NCBI RefSeq assembly: GCF_902167635.1
Contig: NZ_CABHMS010000002.1
Location: 806,001 to 870,000, forward strand
Origin: Chitinophaga vietnamensis
GTDB taxonomy: Bacteria; Bacteroidota; Bacteroidia; Chitinophagales; Chitinophagaceae
Length of the DNA: 64,000 nucleotides
Direction: 5' to 3'
The position numbers and the translations under genes were made by a program. The number at the start of each line of letters is the position of its first letter. The stretch's first letter is position 1. The notes under the pieces are model-generated. The model was not told the origin of the DNA, searched no databases, and worked only from the letters and a program-made list of their open reading frames with translations. Positions 1 to 7,672 of the stretch are shown one piece after another.

Positions 1-1146
1 GAGGGCGCCTGCTTGTACGGGCGCGTGCAGGTCGCTGTAGCGGCGGGATTTCACCACTTCTACAAAATTCTGGGTGTGGAGGTCGAGGCCGTTGTCTACT
101 TTGGGTCTTCTGGCTACGGCTTCCATTTTGCCTTTTTCGGGGATTACTTCCCATCCGCCGCGGTCGAGCACCAGCGTGCCGTTGTTGCCGATGAAGGCAA
201 TGCCGTGATCGCGGCCATAGGGGCCGCCATCGATGCCCAGGGCCTGTTCCCATTGTATGTTGAAGCCATCGAACTCATATACGGTGGTAAGTGTATCGGG
301 TGTTTCGGTGGCATCGTTGGGGTAGGCGAACTTGCCGCCTGCGGCCATGATAGCGCGCGGCGATTTGGCCTTCATGCCCAGCAGGGCATAGTCGAGCAGA
401 TGCACGCCCCAGTCGGTCATAAGACCGCCGGCATAATCCCAGAACCAGCGGAAGTTAAAGTGGAAGCGGTTTTCATTGAAAGGCCTGGTGAGGGCGGGGC
501 CGAGCCATGCCTTGTAATCTACGCCGGGCGGCGGTGTGGAGTCGGGCTTCACCGGGATGGATTTCATCCAGCCCATATAGGCCCAGGCCTTGACGAGCCT
601 CACCTGTCCTAACTGGCCTGCATATACGAAATCGATGGCGTCCTTGAAATGTTGCTGACTGCGTTGCCACTGGCCTACCTGCACCATGCGGCCGTAGCGC
701 TGCTGTGCAGCTACCATGGCGGCGCATTCCACGATGGAATTGCCGATGGGCTTTTCTACATATACATCTTTGCCGGCCGCGCAGGCGTCGGTCATCATGA
801 GGCAGTGCCAGTGGTCGGGTGTGCCGATGATCACTGCATCGATGCTTTTATCTTCCAGCAGCTTGCGGTAGTCGCTGTAAGCCTTTACGCTGATGCCTTT
901 CTGTGCCAGCTCGGCTACTCGTTTGTCGAGCACATTTTTGTCGGCATCGCAGAGCGCTACGCACTGCACATCAGGGTTTTTAAGCATGGAGGTCAGGTCA
1001 GCCCAGCCCATGCCATTGATGCCGATAGCCGCTACACGCAGCCGGTCGCTGGGGGCTACCGCCCGGAGCGGTAACGTGGATAACAGCCCGGCGCCCGCTA
1101 CCAATGCGGATGCCGAACGGATGAAGTTTCTTCGGGAGTGATTCAT
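1..1146 (-). CDS. Gfo/Idh/MocA family oxidoreductase, partial (C-terminus beyond window)
   Basis: The minus strand is open from an ATG at 1146 to the left edge, so the C-terminus is missing. The protein starts MNHSRRNFIRSASALVAG, a twin-arginine-type leader (SRRNF followed by a hydrophobic stretch), suggesting Tat export of a folded cofactor enzyme. An NAD(P)-binding Rossmann region follows (VAAIGINGMG, then VALCDADKNV), then the family signature region VYVEKPIGNS with the conserved EKP. Later segments (DWGVHLLDYALLG) match the C-terminal substrate-binding half of this family. Members act on sugars or inositols as NAD(P)-dependent dehydrogenases or hydrolases; the substrate cannot be read here. 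The gene lies downstream of the AAA+/VWA pair but is separated from it by a 49-bp-arm hairpin, so it is probably its own unit. Confidence 0.9.
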   Translation of the reverse strand, partial: MNHSRRNFIRSASALVAGAGLLSTLPLRAVAPSDRLRVAAIGINGMGWADLTSMLKNPDVQCVALCDADKNVLDKRVAELAQKGISVKAYSDYRKLLEDKSIDAVIIGTPDHWHCLMMTDACAAGKDVYVEKPIGNSIVECAAMVAAQQRYGRMVQVGQWQRSQQHFKDAIDFVYAGQLGQVRLVKAWAYMGWMKSIPVKPDSTPPPGVDYKAWLGPALTRPFNENRFHFNFRWFWDYAGGLMTDWGVHLLDYALLGMKAKSPRAIMAAGGKFAYPNDATETPDTLTTVYEFDGFNIQWEQALGIDGGPYGRDHGIAFIGNNGTLVLDRGGWEVIPEKGKMEAVARRPKVDNGLDLHTQNFVEVVKSRRYSDLHAPVQAGAL

Positions 1147-1191
1147 GTAATAAAACGTTTTGTGGAATTGTGGAATGGAAACAAAATAGGA

Positions 1192-1291
1192 AATTAATTA
1201 CGAATTACGAATTAAGAATTACGGATTTGTGGGGAGATCATGTGATCTCCCCACAAATCCGTAATTCTTAATTCGTAATTCGTAATTAATT
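1192..1291. repeat. Perfect inverted repeat, 49-bp arms, 2-nt loop
   Basis: Arms 1192-1240 and 1243-1291 are exact reverse complements separated by TG. Each arm is built from AATTACG-type units (AATTACGAATTACG) followed by a GC-rich tip (GGGGAGATCA). The right arm contains the last codons and stop of the AAA+ gene. In minus-strand RNA it would form a very stable hairpin, so it probably acts as the terminator of the AAA+/VWA operon, but it is far longer than a normal intrinsic terminator. Confidence 0.9.
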
Positions 1292-2788
1292 CTCTTCTTC
1301 TTCCTCTTCGCCGCTCATGTTGAAATTCATCATGGTGCCGAGGAGGTCGCTGAAGCGGGTATCATTTTCGCCGATCTTCTTGCTGATGAGCGAATAGGCG
1401 GCGAGGCCGTGCAGTACGAACTCCATGAGCAGGAGGGCTTCGCGGGCATGGGCGCGCGGGAAGCGGTCTTTGACGAGATCGCGCAGGCCATCTACTTTAT
1501 TGAGAGTGGTTTCGTATTGTTTGTCGCTGATATCTTGCAGCAACTGGATGGTATTGCCTCTGTCGAACCACTGTATCACGCTCCTGTAGGGGTTTTCAGC
1601 GGGTACCGACTGTTTCCTTTTTTTGAAGGAATCGGGATTGGGGAAGTAGTTGGCGAAGGTGGTGCGAATGGATTTCTCCAAGAGGTTGTGCGCTACCTGC
1701 AGCGGGCCTTCCTGTTCGCCTTCATATACCAGTTCAATTTTACCGGTGATGGCGGGGATGATACCTTGCAGGTCGGCGATGCGCACCTGTGTTTCCTTTT
1801 CTTTGTTGATGATGGCGCGGCGTTCGGCTGCGCTTACAGCGTTCTCGTATGCCGCAATGGTGAGGCGGGCGGATACGCCGCTTTTTTTATCAACGTATTC
1901 GCTGTTGCGCGCTTCGAAGGCCACTTGTTCAATGAGCCTTTTCACGAGGTCGGCGATATGTACTTTGCCGGCCTGGTCATCGTGTATGTCAGCTTCCTGT
2001 TCGGTGATGAGCAGGGAGTTATCGATGTTCTTGGGATAGTGGGTGATGATCTGGCTTTCGATGCGGTCTTTCAGTGGCGTAACGATGGCGCCGCGGTTCG
2101 TATAGTCTTCCGGGTTAGCGGTGAATACGAAGAGAATATCCAATGGCATCCTCACTTTGAAGCCGCGTATCTGTATATCGCCTTCCTGCAGGATGTTGAA
2201 CAGGGCTACCTGTATACGTGCTTGCAGGTCGGGCAGTTCGTTGATGACGAAGATGCTGCGGTTGGAGCGCGGGATGATGCCGAAGTGGATCACGCGTTCG
2301 TCTGCATAGCTGAGTTTGAGGTTGGCGGCCTTGATGGGATCGATGTCGCCAACGAGGTCGGCTACGGAAACGTCCGGTGTGGCGAGCTTTTCGCCATAGC
2401 GTGCGCTGCGTGGTATCCAGGCGATGGGCGTGTTGTCGCCTTTTTCTTCAATGAGGTCGCGGGCGTAGCGGGAGAGCGGATGAAATGGATCGTCGTTCAC
2501 TTCGGAGCCTTCCACTATGGGGATGTATTCATCGAGGAGGTCTACCATCTGGCGGGCCATGCGTGTTTTGGCCTGCCCGCGTAAACCGAGGAAGAGGATA
2601 TTATGCCGGGAGAGTAGCGCCCGCTCGGTATCTGGTATTACGGTATCATCATACCCTACGATACCGGGAAAGGTGATCTCTTTGTTTTGCAGCCTGGTGA
2701 TGAGGTTCTGTCTGATCTCTTCTTTTACTGTCTTGGGTTTATAGCCGCTTTTCTTCAGCTGTCCCAGTGTTTTGATTTTAGTATCCAT
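1286..2788 (-). CDS. ChlI/MoxR-like AAA+ ATPase
   Basis: The 500-residue protein is an AAA+ ATPase of the magnesium-chelatase subunit I type. Walker A is GLRGQAKT at about residues 68-75, Walker B is IFVINE at about 179-184, and sensor-1 follows in FVFTANPEDY. The tail is strongly acidic (a run of glutamates at the C-terminus). Such ATPases work with a von Willebrand A partner as a chaperone-like remodelling or metal-insertion pair. The VWA partner is the gene immediately upstream (21-bp gap), so both are very likely co-transcribed. No other chelatase subunit is visible, so a chlorophyll or cobalamin role is unlikely; a MoxR-type function in protein or cofactor maturation is more plausible. 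The target is unknown. Confidence 0.85.
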   Translation of the reverse strand: MDTKIKTLGQLKKSGYKPKTVKEEIRQNLITRLQNKEITFPGIVGYDDTVIPDTERALLSRHNILFLGLRGQAKTRMARQMVDLLDEYIPIVEGSEVNDDPFHPLSRYARDLIEEKGDNTPIAWIPRSARYGEKLATPDVSVADLVGDIDPIKAANLKLSYADERVIHFGIIPRSNRSIFVINELPDLQARIQVALFNILQEGDIQIRGFKVRMPLDILFVFTANPEDYTNRGAIVTPLKDRIESQIITHYPKNIDNSLLITEQEADIHDDQAGKVHIADLVKRLIEQVAFEARNSEYVDKKSGVSARLTIAAYENAVSAAERRAIINKEKETQVRIADLQGIIPAITGKIELVYEGEQEGPLQVAHNLLEKSIRTTFANYFPNPDSFKKRKQSVPAENPYRSVIQWFDRGNTIQLLQDISDKQYETTLNKVDGLRDLVKDRFPRAHAREALLLMEFVLHGLAAYSLISKKIGENDTRFSDLLGTMMNFNMSGEEEEEEN

Positions 2789-2809
2789 GCCGGTTAATTA
2801 CGAATATGT

Positions 2810-3904
2810 TTAGAATAATTTTCTTTTTCCGTTCTCAAAGTCATAGAAGAGGAATTGCCCGAGGCGATCGGTGCCGGAGAAGAAAGCCTTGCCGTTATTG
2901 GTTTCTGTGAACTCCTGCACAAATTTCTGCAACCAGGGATCGGTGGCCACCATGAAGGTGGTGATAGGTATTTTCAGTTTCTTGCATTGTGCGGCCAGGT
3001 TGAGGGTACGGTTGAGTATTTTCCTGTCGAGGCCGAAGCTGTTCTTATAATATTGTTTGCCTTGTTTGAGGCAGGTAGGTTTCCCGTCGGTGATCATGAA
3101 GATCTGCTTGTTCGGGTTGCGTCGCCGGCGCAGCAGGTCCATGGCCAGTTCCAGCCCGGCAACGGTATTGGTATGATAAGGGCCTACCTGTAAATAGGGC
3201 AGGTCTTTGATCTCTATCTGCCAGGCGTCGTTGCCGAAAACGATGATGTCGAGCGTATCTTTCGGGTAGCGGGTGGTGATCAGTTCACTGAGTGCCATCG
3301 CTACTTTTTTGGCGGGTGTGATACGGTCTTCTCCATATAATATCATGGAGTGCGAGATATCGATCATCAGGGCAGTGGATGTTTGTGTTTTGTAATCCGT
3401 TTCCTTGATCTCAAGATCATCCTGATCGATGGAGAAACTTTCTATGCCGTGATTGATCTGGGCATTGCGGATAGAGGCTGTTACATCGAGCTGGTCGATG
3501 CTGTCGCCAAATTCGAAGGGGCGTGTTTCTGCATTGAGTTCATCGCCCAGCCCTGATTTACGGATATTATGATTGCCGGTAGTTGATTTTTTCAACTTGC
3601 CGAAAATCTCTTCCAGCGCGCTTTTGCGGATGGTCTGCTCAGTCTTCGACGTGATCACGATCTCCCCGTTCTCTTCCTTCTCACGGATATATCCTTTATC
3701 TTTCAGCTCCTGGATAAAGTCGCCTATGCCGTAGTCGTTGTCGGTAAGACCATATTCTTTATCCAACTGTGTGAGCCACTGAAAGGCTTCGGATACATCG
3801 CCGCTGGTGTAGGTGAGGAGTTGGGTAAAAAGGTCCAGCAGTTTCTGGAAGGGTGGTTTGTTGTTTTCGTCCGGATTGAATCTGGAAAATATATAACCTC
3901 TCAT
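2810..3904 (-). CDS. VWA-domain protein, partner of the AAA+ ATPase
   Basis: The 364-residue cytoplasmic protein (no signal peptide) has an N-terminal helical region (1-130) and a C-terminal von Willebrand A domain from about residue 175. The MIDAS metal site is intact: DISHS at 182-186 (D-x-S-x-S), and a later ITDGKPT around 271-277 provides the conserved aspartate. It is the first gene of a two-gene minus-strand operon with the ChlI-like ATPase. In this family the VWA protein binds substrate or metal and the AAA+ ring remodels it. It is transcribed divergently from the TIM-barrel gene at 4042, so the 137-bp gap between them should hold both promoters, although no clear -7 box was picked out. 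Confidence 0.85.
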   Translation of the reverse strand: MRGYIFSRFNPDENNKPPFQKLLDLFTQLLTYTSGDVSEAFQWLTQLDKEYGLTDNDYGIGDFIQELKDKGYIREKEENGEIVITSKTEQTIRKSALEEIFGKLKKSTTGNHNIRKSGLGDELNAETRPFEFGDSIDQLDVTASIRNAQINHGIESFSIDQDDLEIKETDYKTQTSTALMIDISHSMILYGEDRITPAKKVAMALSELITTRYPKDTLDIIVFGNDAWQIEIKDLPYLQVGPYHTNTVAGLELAMDLLRRRRNPNKQIFMITDGKPTCLKQGKQYYKNSFGLDRKILNRTLNLAAQCKKLKIPITTFMVATDPWLQKFVQEFTETNNGKAFFSGTDRLGQFLFYDFENGKRKLF

Positions 3905-4041
3905 AGCACTAGTTCTGTACTAAAATTAAGCAAAAAACGACGAGGATCATATAGATTTTAGTGATGAGTGAGATAGAAGTGGAATAAGGTTTGCATTTTA
4001 TCATGAAACCTATTACTTTCAATCATCAAAAAAATAACTAT

Positions 4042-4887
4042 ATGAAAAAACTGAGAAATGCCTGGATGCTGGCAGGCGGATTGGCGATCGCATTATTTTC
4101 GCAGTCGGCCTTTGCGCAGAGCAGGGCAGATGCATTAGGCTGGAAGTTAGGCGCACAAGCATGGACCTTTAATCATTTCACGCTGGAACAAGCGCTGGAC
4201 AAGATGGACAGCTGCGGCATCCAGTATGTGGAAGCCTTCCCCGGCCAAACGATCGGCGGCGGTATCGAAGGGAAAATGGACTATCATATGTCCCCCGAAA
4301 AACAGGAGCAGGTGAAGAACCTGATCAAAAAGAAACACAAAGTGCTGATGGCTTTCGGCGTAGTAGTGCCGGAATCTGCCGCTGAGTGGAGAATGCTGTT
4401 CGATTTCGCTAACCGCATGGGTATCCAGAGCATCACCACAGAGCCGCAACCCGAGTACCTGGACCTGATCTCCCAGCTCTGTGATCAGTATAATATTAAA
4501 GTGGCGATCCACGATCACCCGAAACCAAGCCACTACTGGCATCCCGACAGCGTACTGGCTGCCATCAAAGGCAGGAGCAAGCTAATGGGCGCCTGCGCTG
4601 ATATCGGCCACTGGGTGCGTTCCGGCCTCGATCCGGTAGAATGCCTGAAAAAACTGGATGGCCATATCATCAGCCTGCACTTCAAAGACCTGAATGAAAA
4701 ATCACACGATGCCCACGATGTGATCTGGGGTAACGGTGTATGCCAGATCGGCAAAGTGCTGGAAACATTGAAACAACAAAAATTCAAAGGCCTGTTTTCC
4801 GCAGAATACGAATACCACTGGGATTACAACGTACCTGAAGTGAAAGCCAGCGCCGCTTATTGGAGGCAGATGGTGAGTAATTTGTAA
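4042..4887 (+). CDS. Exported sugar phosphate isomerase/epimerase-like TIM-barrel protein
   Basis: The start chosen is ATG 4042, because it places a clean Sec signal peptide first (MKKLRNAWMLAGG through SQSAFA, cleaved before Q); an upstream in-frame ATG at 3991 would bury it. The mature part is a xylose-isomerase-like TIM barrel (AP endonuclease 2 superfamily). Characteristic segments are the strand/metal-ligand regions IHDHPKPSHYWHPDS, GACADIGHW, SLHFKDL and the final FSAEYEYHWD, carrying His, Asp and Glu residues expected to bind a divalent metal. Secreted members are common in Bacteroidota carbohydrate loci and probably epimerise or isomerise a sugar in the periplasm. The 3' end is part of a 96-bp-arm hairpin shared with the convergent TonB receptor gene. 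Confidence 0.82.
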   Translation: MKKLRNAWMLAGGLAIALFSQSAFAQSRADALGWKLGAQAWTFNHFTLEQALDKMDSCGIQYVEAFPGQTIGGGIEGKMDYHMSPEKQEQVKNLIKKKHKVLMAFGVVVPESAAEWRMLFDFANRMGIQSITTEPQPEYLDLISQLCDQYNIKVAIHDHPKPSHYWHPDSVLAAIKGRSKLMGACADIGHWVRSGLDPVECLKKLDGHIISLHFKDLNEKSHDAHDVIWGNGVCQIGKVLETLKQQKFKGLFSAEYEYHWDYNVPEVKASAAYWRQMVSNL

Positions 4888-5090
4888 GCGAAGGTTGTCT
4901 TACTCAGGATTATAAAGATTAAAAGGATTGCCAGGATTTTTTTATCGGGATTATTAAGGATTAAAAAAAGATTCGCGAAGATCAATTCGAGATAATCTTC
5001 GCGAATCTTTTTTTAATCCTTAATAATCCCGATAAAAAAATCCTGGCAATCCTTTTAATCTTTATAATCCTGAGTAAGACAACCTCCGCT
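4887..5090. repeat. Giant inverted repeat, 96-bp arms, 12-nt loop
   Basis: Arms 4887-4982 and 4995-5090 are reverse complements with one mismatch (4891/5086). The sequence consists of short related units such as GGATTATAAAG, GGATTAAAA and GGATTGCCAGG. It fills the whole gap between two convergent genes and touches both stop codons (4887 and 5089), so it can terminate transcription from both sides as one very long hairpin. Confidence 0.92.
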
Positions 5091-7518
5091 AGAATTTAAA
5101 TGCGACACTCGCTGAAATGCGCCGTGGTTGCTGTCTTTCGAGGGTGGTCCAGCCGCCGAAGTATTCTTTGTTGGCGAGGTTGTCTGCTTTGAGGGCGAGG
5201 CGGTAGGCTTTAACGTTATAGAAGATGCTGGCGTTGAGGATGGCGTAGGAGGGCAGTGTGAATTGGCCTACTGTTGCGTCGTTTGCGATCACATTTTCGC
5301 TGGCGTAGTTACCGCCGATACCGAAGCCGAGGCCATGCAGTTTGCCGCTGGAAGCGGTATAGCTGAGCCAGAGGTTGGCCAGGTTGGCAGGGCCTGCGCT
5401 GGTGGGCCGGCGGCCTTCTATGCTGGCATCGGCCTTGCGCATTTTGCTGTCGTTATAGCTGTAGCCTGCGATGATATTGAAGCCTGGCAAGGGGTTGGCG
5501 GCGATATCCAGTTCCACGCCCTTGCTCTTCTGTGATCCGTCCTGGATCGTATAGTTATATTCTTTTCCGTCTTTTTCAATGGAGGCGCCGCGGGTCATGT
5601 TGGTGACGAGGATATCGTAATAGCTGGCAGTGAGGCTCAGCTTATGTTGGAAGGCATCGAGCTTTACGCCGCCTTCCCACTGGTTGGCTTGTTGCGGTTT
5701 GAAGTTGCCATTCAGCTCGGGCAGCGGCTGCGTTTGCGGCGCTACGTTCTGAAAGCCGTTCATGTAGTTGGCGAAGAGGCTTACCTGATCTTTCACTACC
5801 TGGTATACCAATCCGAATTTCGGAGATACGGCCAGCTGGTTGTAGTTACCGCTGCGGGTGTTGGTACCGTAATCTTTCGTGCCTTTGTTATCGAAGTAGT
5901 CAACGCGCAAGCTGGCCATGGCCATGAGCTGATCGGTGATGTTGAGCACATCGGATACGTAAGCGCTGTATGTATAGGACGAGGAAAGATTCTTTACCCG
6001 GTCGGAACCCTTTGCCGTGGCCAGTTTGGCGTCGGCGGCCTGACGGGTGAGGTTCAGGTAGCGCGGATCGCTATTGTTGGTAGCGTTCAGCTGATCGAAT
6101 AGCATATAAGGGAGATTATCGTTAGATGTTTCCTGTGCGAGGAAGTCGAGACCCGCTACCAGCCTGTTGCGCAGCACGCCTATACGAAAATCGCCGATGA
6201 AGTTCTGCTGGATATCTGTTGTGATGGAGGTACTGTTCTGATAGCTCACGAAGCGACTGAGCAGCGTATCGTTCGGCGTAGGCTGGCTTCTATCCAGGAA
6301 CATCATATAGGTGTAATAGCCATTGCTTTTGCGGGTATTACGGGAGATATTGGTTTGTGAAGTCCACTGCCCGGATATTTTGTAGGTGGCCTGCCCGAAG
6401 ATGTTGGTGGACGGCGCTTTGTACGTAAGATCATTGTTGGTGAAAGAGCGGGTGAAGTCGATGCCCATCTCCGCCGGCGTCTTCGCCACAAAGGGGCGCC
6501 TGCGGTTCAGGAAGAAGAAAGTGGCATTGGTGCTTTCACCATTATAAAATTCTGCGTTTACGAGGAAAGAGAGTTTGTCATTCACCTGGTAAGACAAGCT
6601 GGGCGCGAGGAAGAAAGATTTCTTGAAGCCTGCATCCTGAAAACTGTTCTCATAGTGATAGGCGGCATTGGTGCGCAGCACTACCGAATGGTCTTTGTTG
6701 AGCGGTGTGTTTACATCGGCGGTAACGCGGCTCAGGCCATATTCTCCGCCGGTATAGCTGATCTCTCCGCCAAAATTATCATAAGGTTTTTTGGTAACGA
6801 TATTGATCAAACCGCCGAAGGAAATGAGGCTGCTGCCAAACAGTGTGCCGGATGGGCCTTTGATGGTTTCGATGCGTTCGATGTTGGCAGGGTCCACGTT
6901 GCTGTTGGAGATGGCGGCAACGCCGTTGACCATAGAAGGCTGCACTACGAAGCCACGCATGGAGTAGTAACCTGCGCCATCGCCGGGGCGGCCGGTGGAA
7001 GACCAGAGCCTGTTTACGCCGGGGGTATTCTTCAGCGCATCGTCGAAAGAAGTGATCACCTGTTCTTTCATCAGCTCTTTACTCACCACGTTATATACCT
7101 GTGGATTTTCGAGATTTTTGATGGGCAGTTTGGCGATGAAATCACTCTCTTTGTTGGTGAGTTTGTTCTGTGAGCCTTTGATGGTGACTTCACTGAGCTG
7201 ACTGTTGGATACCTGCAGGTGGAAATTGATATGTGTGGTTTGTGCTGCTGTTACCTGCACGGTTTCTTCTTTGGGTTCATAACCGATCAAAGATACGAGC
7301 AGCGTGTATGCGCCGGGTTCGAGCTTGCGAAGGGCGAAGTCGCCTTTGGCGTCGGTAACGGTGCCTCTGCCGGTACTTTTAATTTGTATGCTGACGAAAG
7401 CGGCGGCTTGTCCGTCGCTGGTGGTGATGGTGCCTTTGATATTACCTGTGTTACTTTGCGCTGCTACTTTACCTGCTATCAATAGCAGTATCATTATTGC
7501 CGTGGTTAAATGCTTCAT
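5089..7518 (-). CDS. TonB-dependent siderophore-type outer-membrane receptor
   Basis: The 809-residue protein has a signal peptide (MKHLTTAIMILLLIAGKVAAQ), a CarboxypepD_reg-like beta-sandwich at about 25-110 (GTVTDAKGDFALRKLEPG), a plug domain around 125-245 (NTPGVNR, MRGF, IERIETIKGPSGTLFG) and a 22-strand-type barrel ending in FKF, the aromatic C-terminus of outer-membrane barrels. The plug signature IERIETIKGPSGTLFG resembles siderophore (FhuA/FecA-like) receptors rather than SusC proteins, and no SusD lies beside it, so ferric chelate uptake is the best guess. No STN signalling domain is present. It is a single-gene unit on the minus strand, convergent with the TIM-barrel gene and separated from it by the long hairpin. 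Confidence 0.9.
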   Translation of the reverse strand: MKHLTTAIMILLLIAGKVAAQSNTGNIKGTITTSDGQAAAFVSIQIKSTGRGTVTDAKGDFALRKLEPGAYTLLVSLIGYEPKEETVQVTAAQTTHINFHLQVSNSQLSEVTIKGSQNKLTNKESDFIAKLPIKNLENPQVYNVVSKELMKEQVITSFDDALKNTPGVNRLWSSTGRPGDGAGYYSMRGFVVQPSMVNGVAAISNSNVDPANIERIETIKGPSGTLFGSSLISFGGLINIVTKKPYDNFGGEISYTGGEYGLSRVTADVNTPLNKDHSVVLRTNAAYHYENSFQDAGFKKSFFLAPSLSYQVNDKLSFLVNAEFYNGESTNATFFFLNRRRPFVAKTPAEMGIDFTRSFTNNDLTYKAPSTNIFGQATYKISGQWTSQTNISRNTRKSNGYYTYMMFLDRSQPTPNDTLLSRFVSYQNSTSITTDIQQNFIGDFRIGVLRNRLVAGLDFLAQETSNDNLPYMLFDQLNATNNSDPRYLNLTRQAADAKLATAKGSDRVKNLSSSYTYSAYVSDVLNITDQLMAMASLRVDYFDNKGTKDYGTNTRSGNYNQLAVSPKFGLVYQVVKDQVSLFANYMNGFQNVAPQTQPLPELNGNFKPQQANQWEGGVKLDAFQHKLSLTASYYDILVTNMTRGASIEKDGKEYNYTIQDGSQKSKGVELDIAANPLPGFNIIAGYSYNDSKMRKADASIEGRRPTSAGPANLANLWLSYTASSGKLHGLGFGIGGNYASENVIANDATVGQFTLPSYAILNASIFYNVKAYRLALKADNLANKEYFGGWTTLERQQPRRISASVAFKF

Positions 7519-7609
7519 AAGTTTCCGTTAAATGTGGGTGCAAAGTTCCGGCCGTGCGGCTGGCTTTGTGTCTCCAATCAGGAAAAATACTTACGCATTC
7601 GGGAAATGT

Positions 7610-7668
7610 TTAAAATCATAAAGCACCAAAGCCAGGCGGAGCCTGGCTTTGGTGCTTTATGATTTTAA
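7610..7668 (-). terminator. Hairpin terminator after the GT117 gene
   Basis: Perfect 28-bp arms (7610-7637 and 7641-7668) with a 3-nt loop lie just downstream of the stop at 7673. The stem ends in an A/T-rich foot giving U-rich RNA on the minus strand. It separates the GT117 gene from the TonB receptor gene. Confidence 0.85.
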
Positions 7669-7672
7669 GAAA

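Noticed and set aside
1409-2584. 391-codon plus-strand frame opposite the ChlI-like gene
   Set aside because: Antisense shadow of a clear AAA+ gene with Walker motifs; the translation has no recognisable features.
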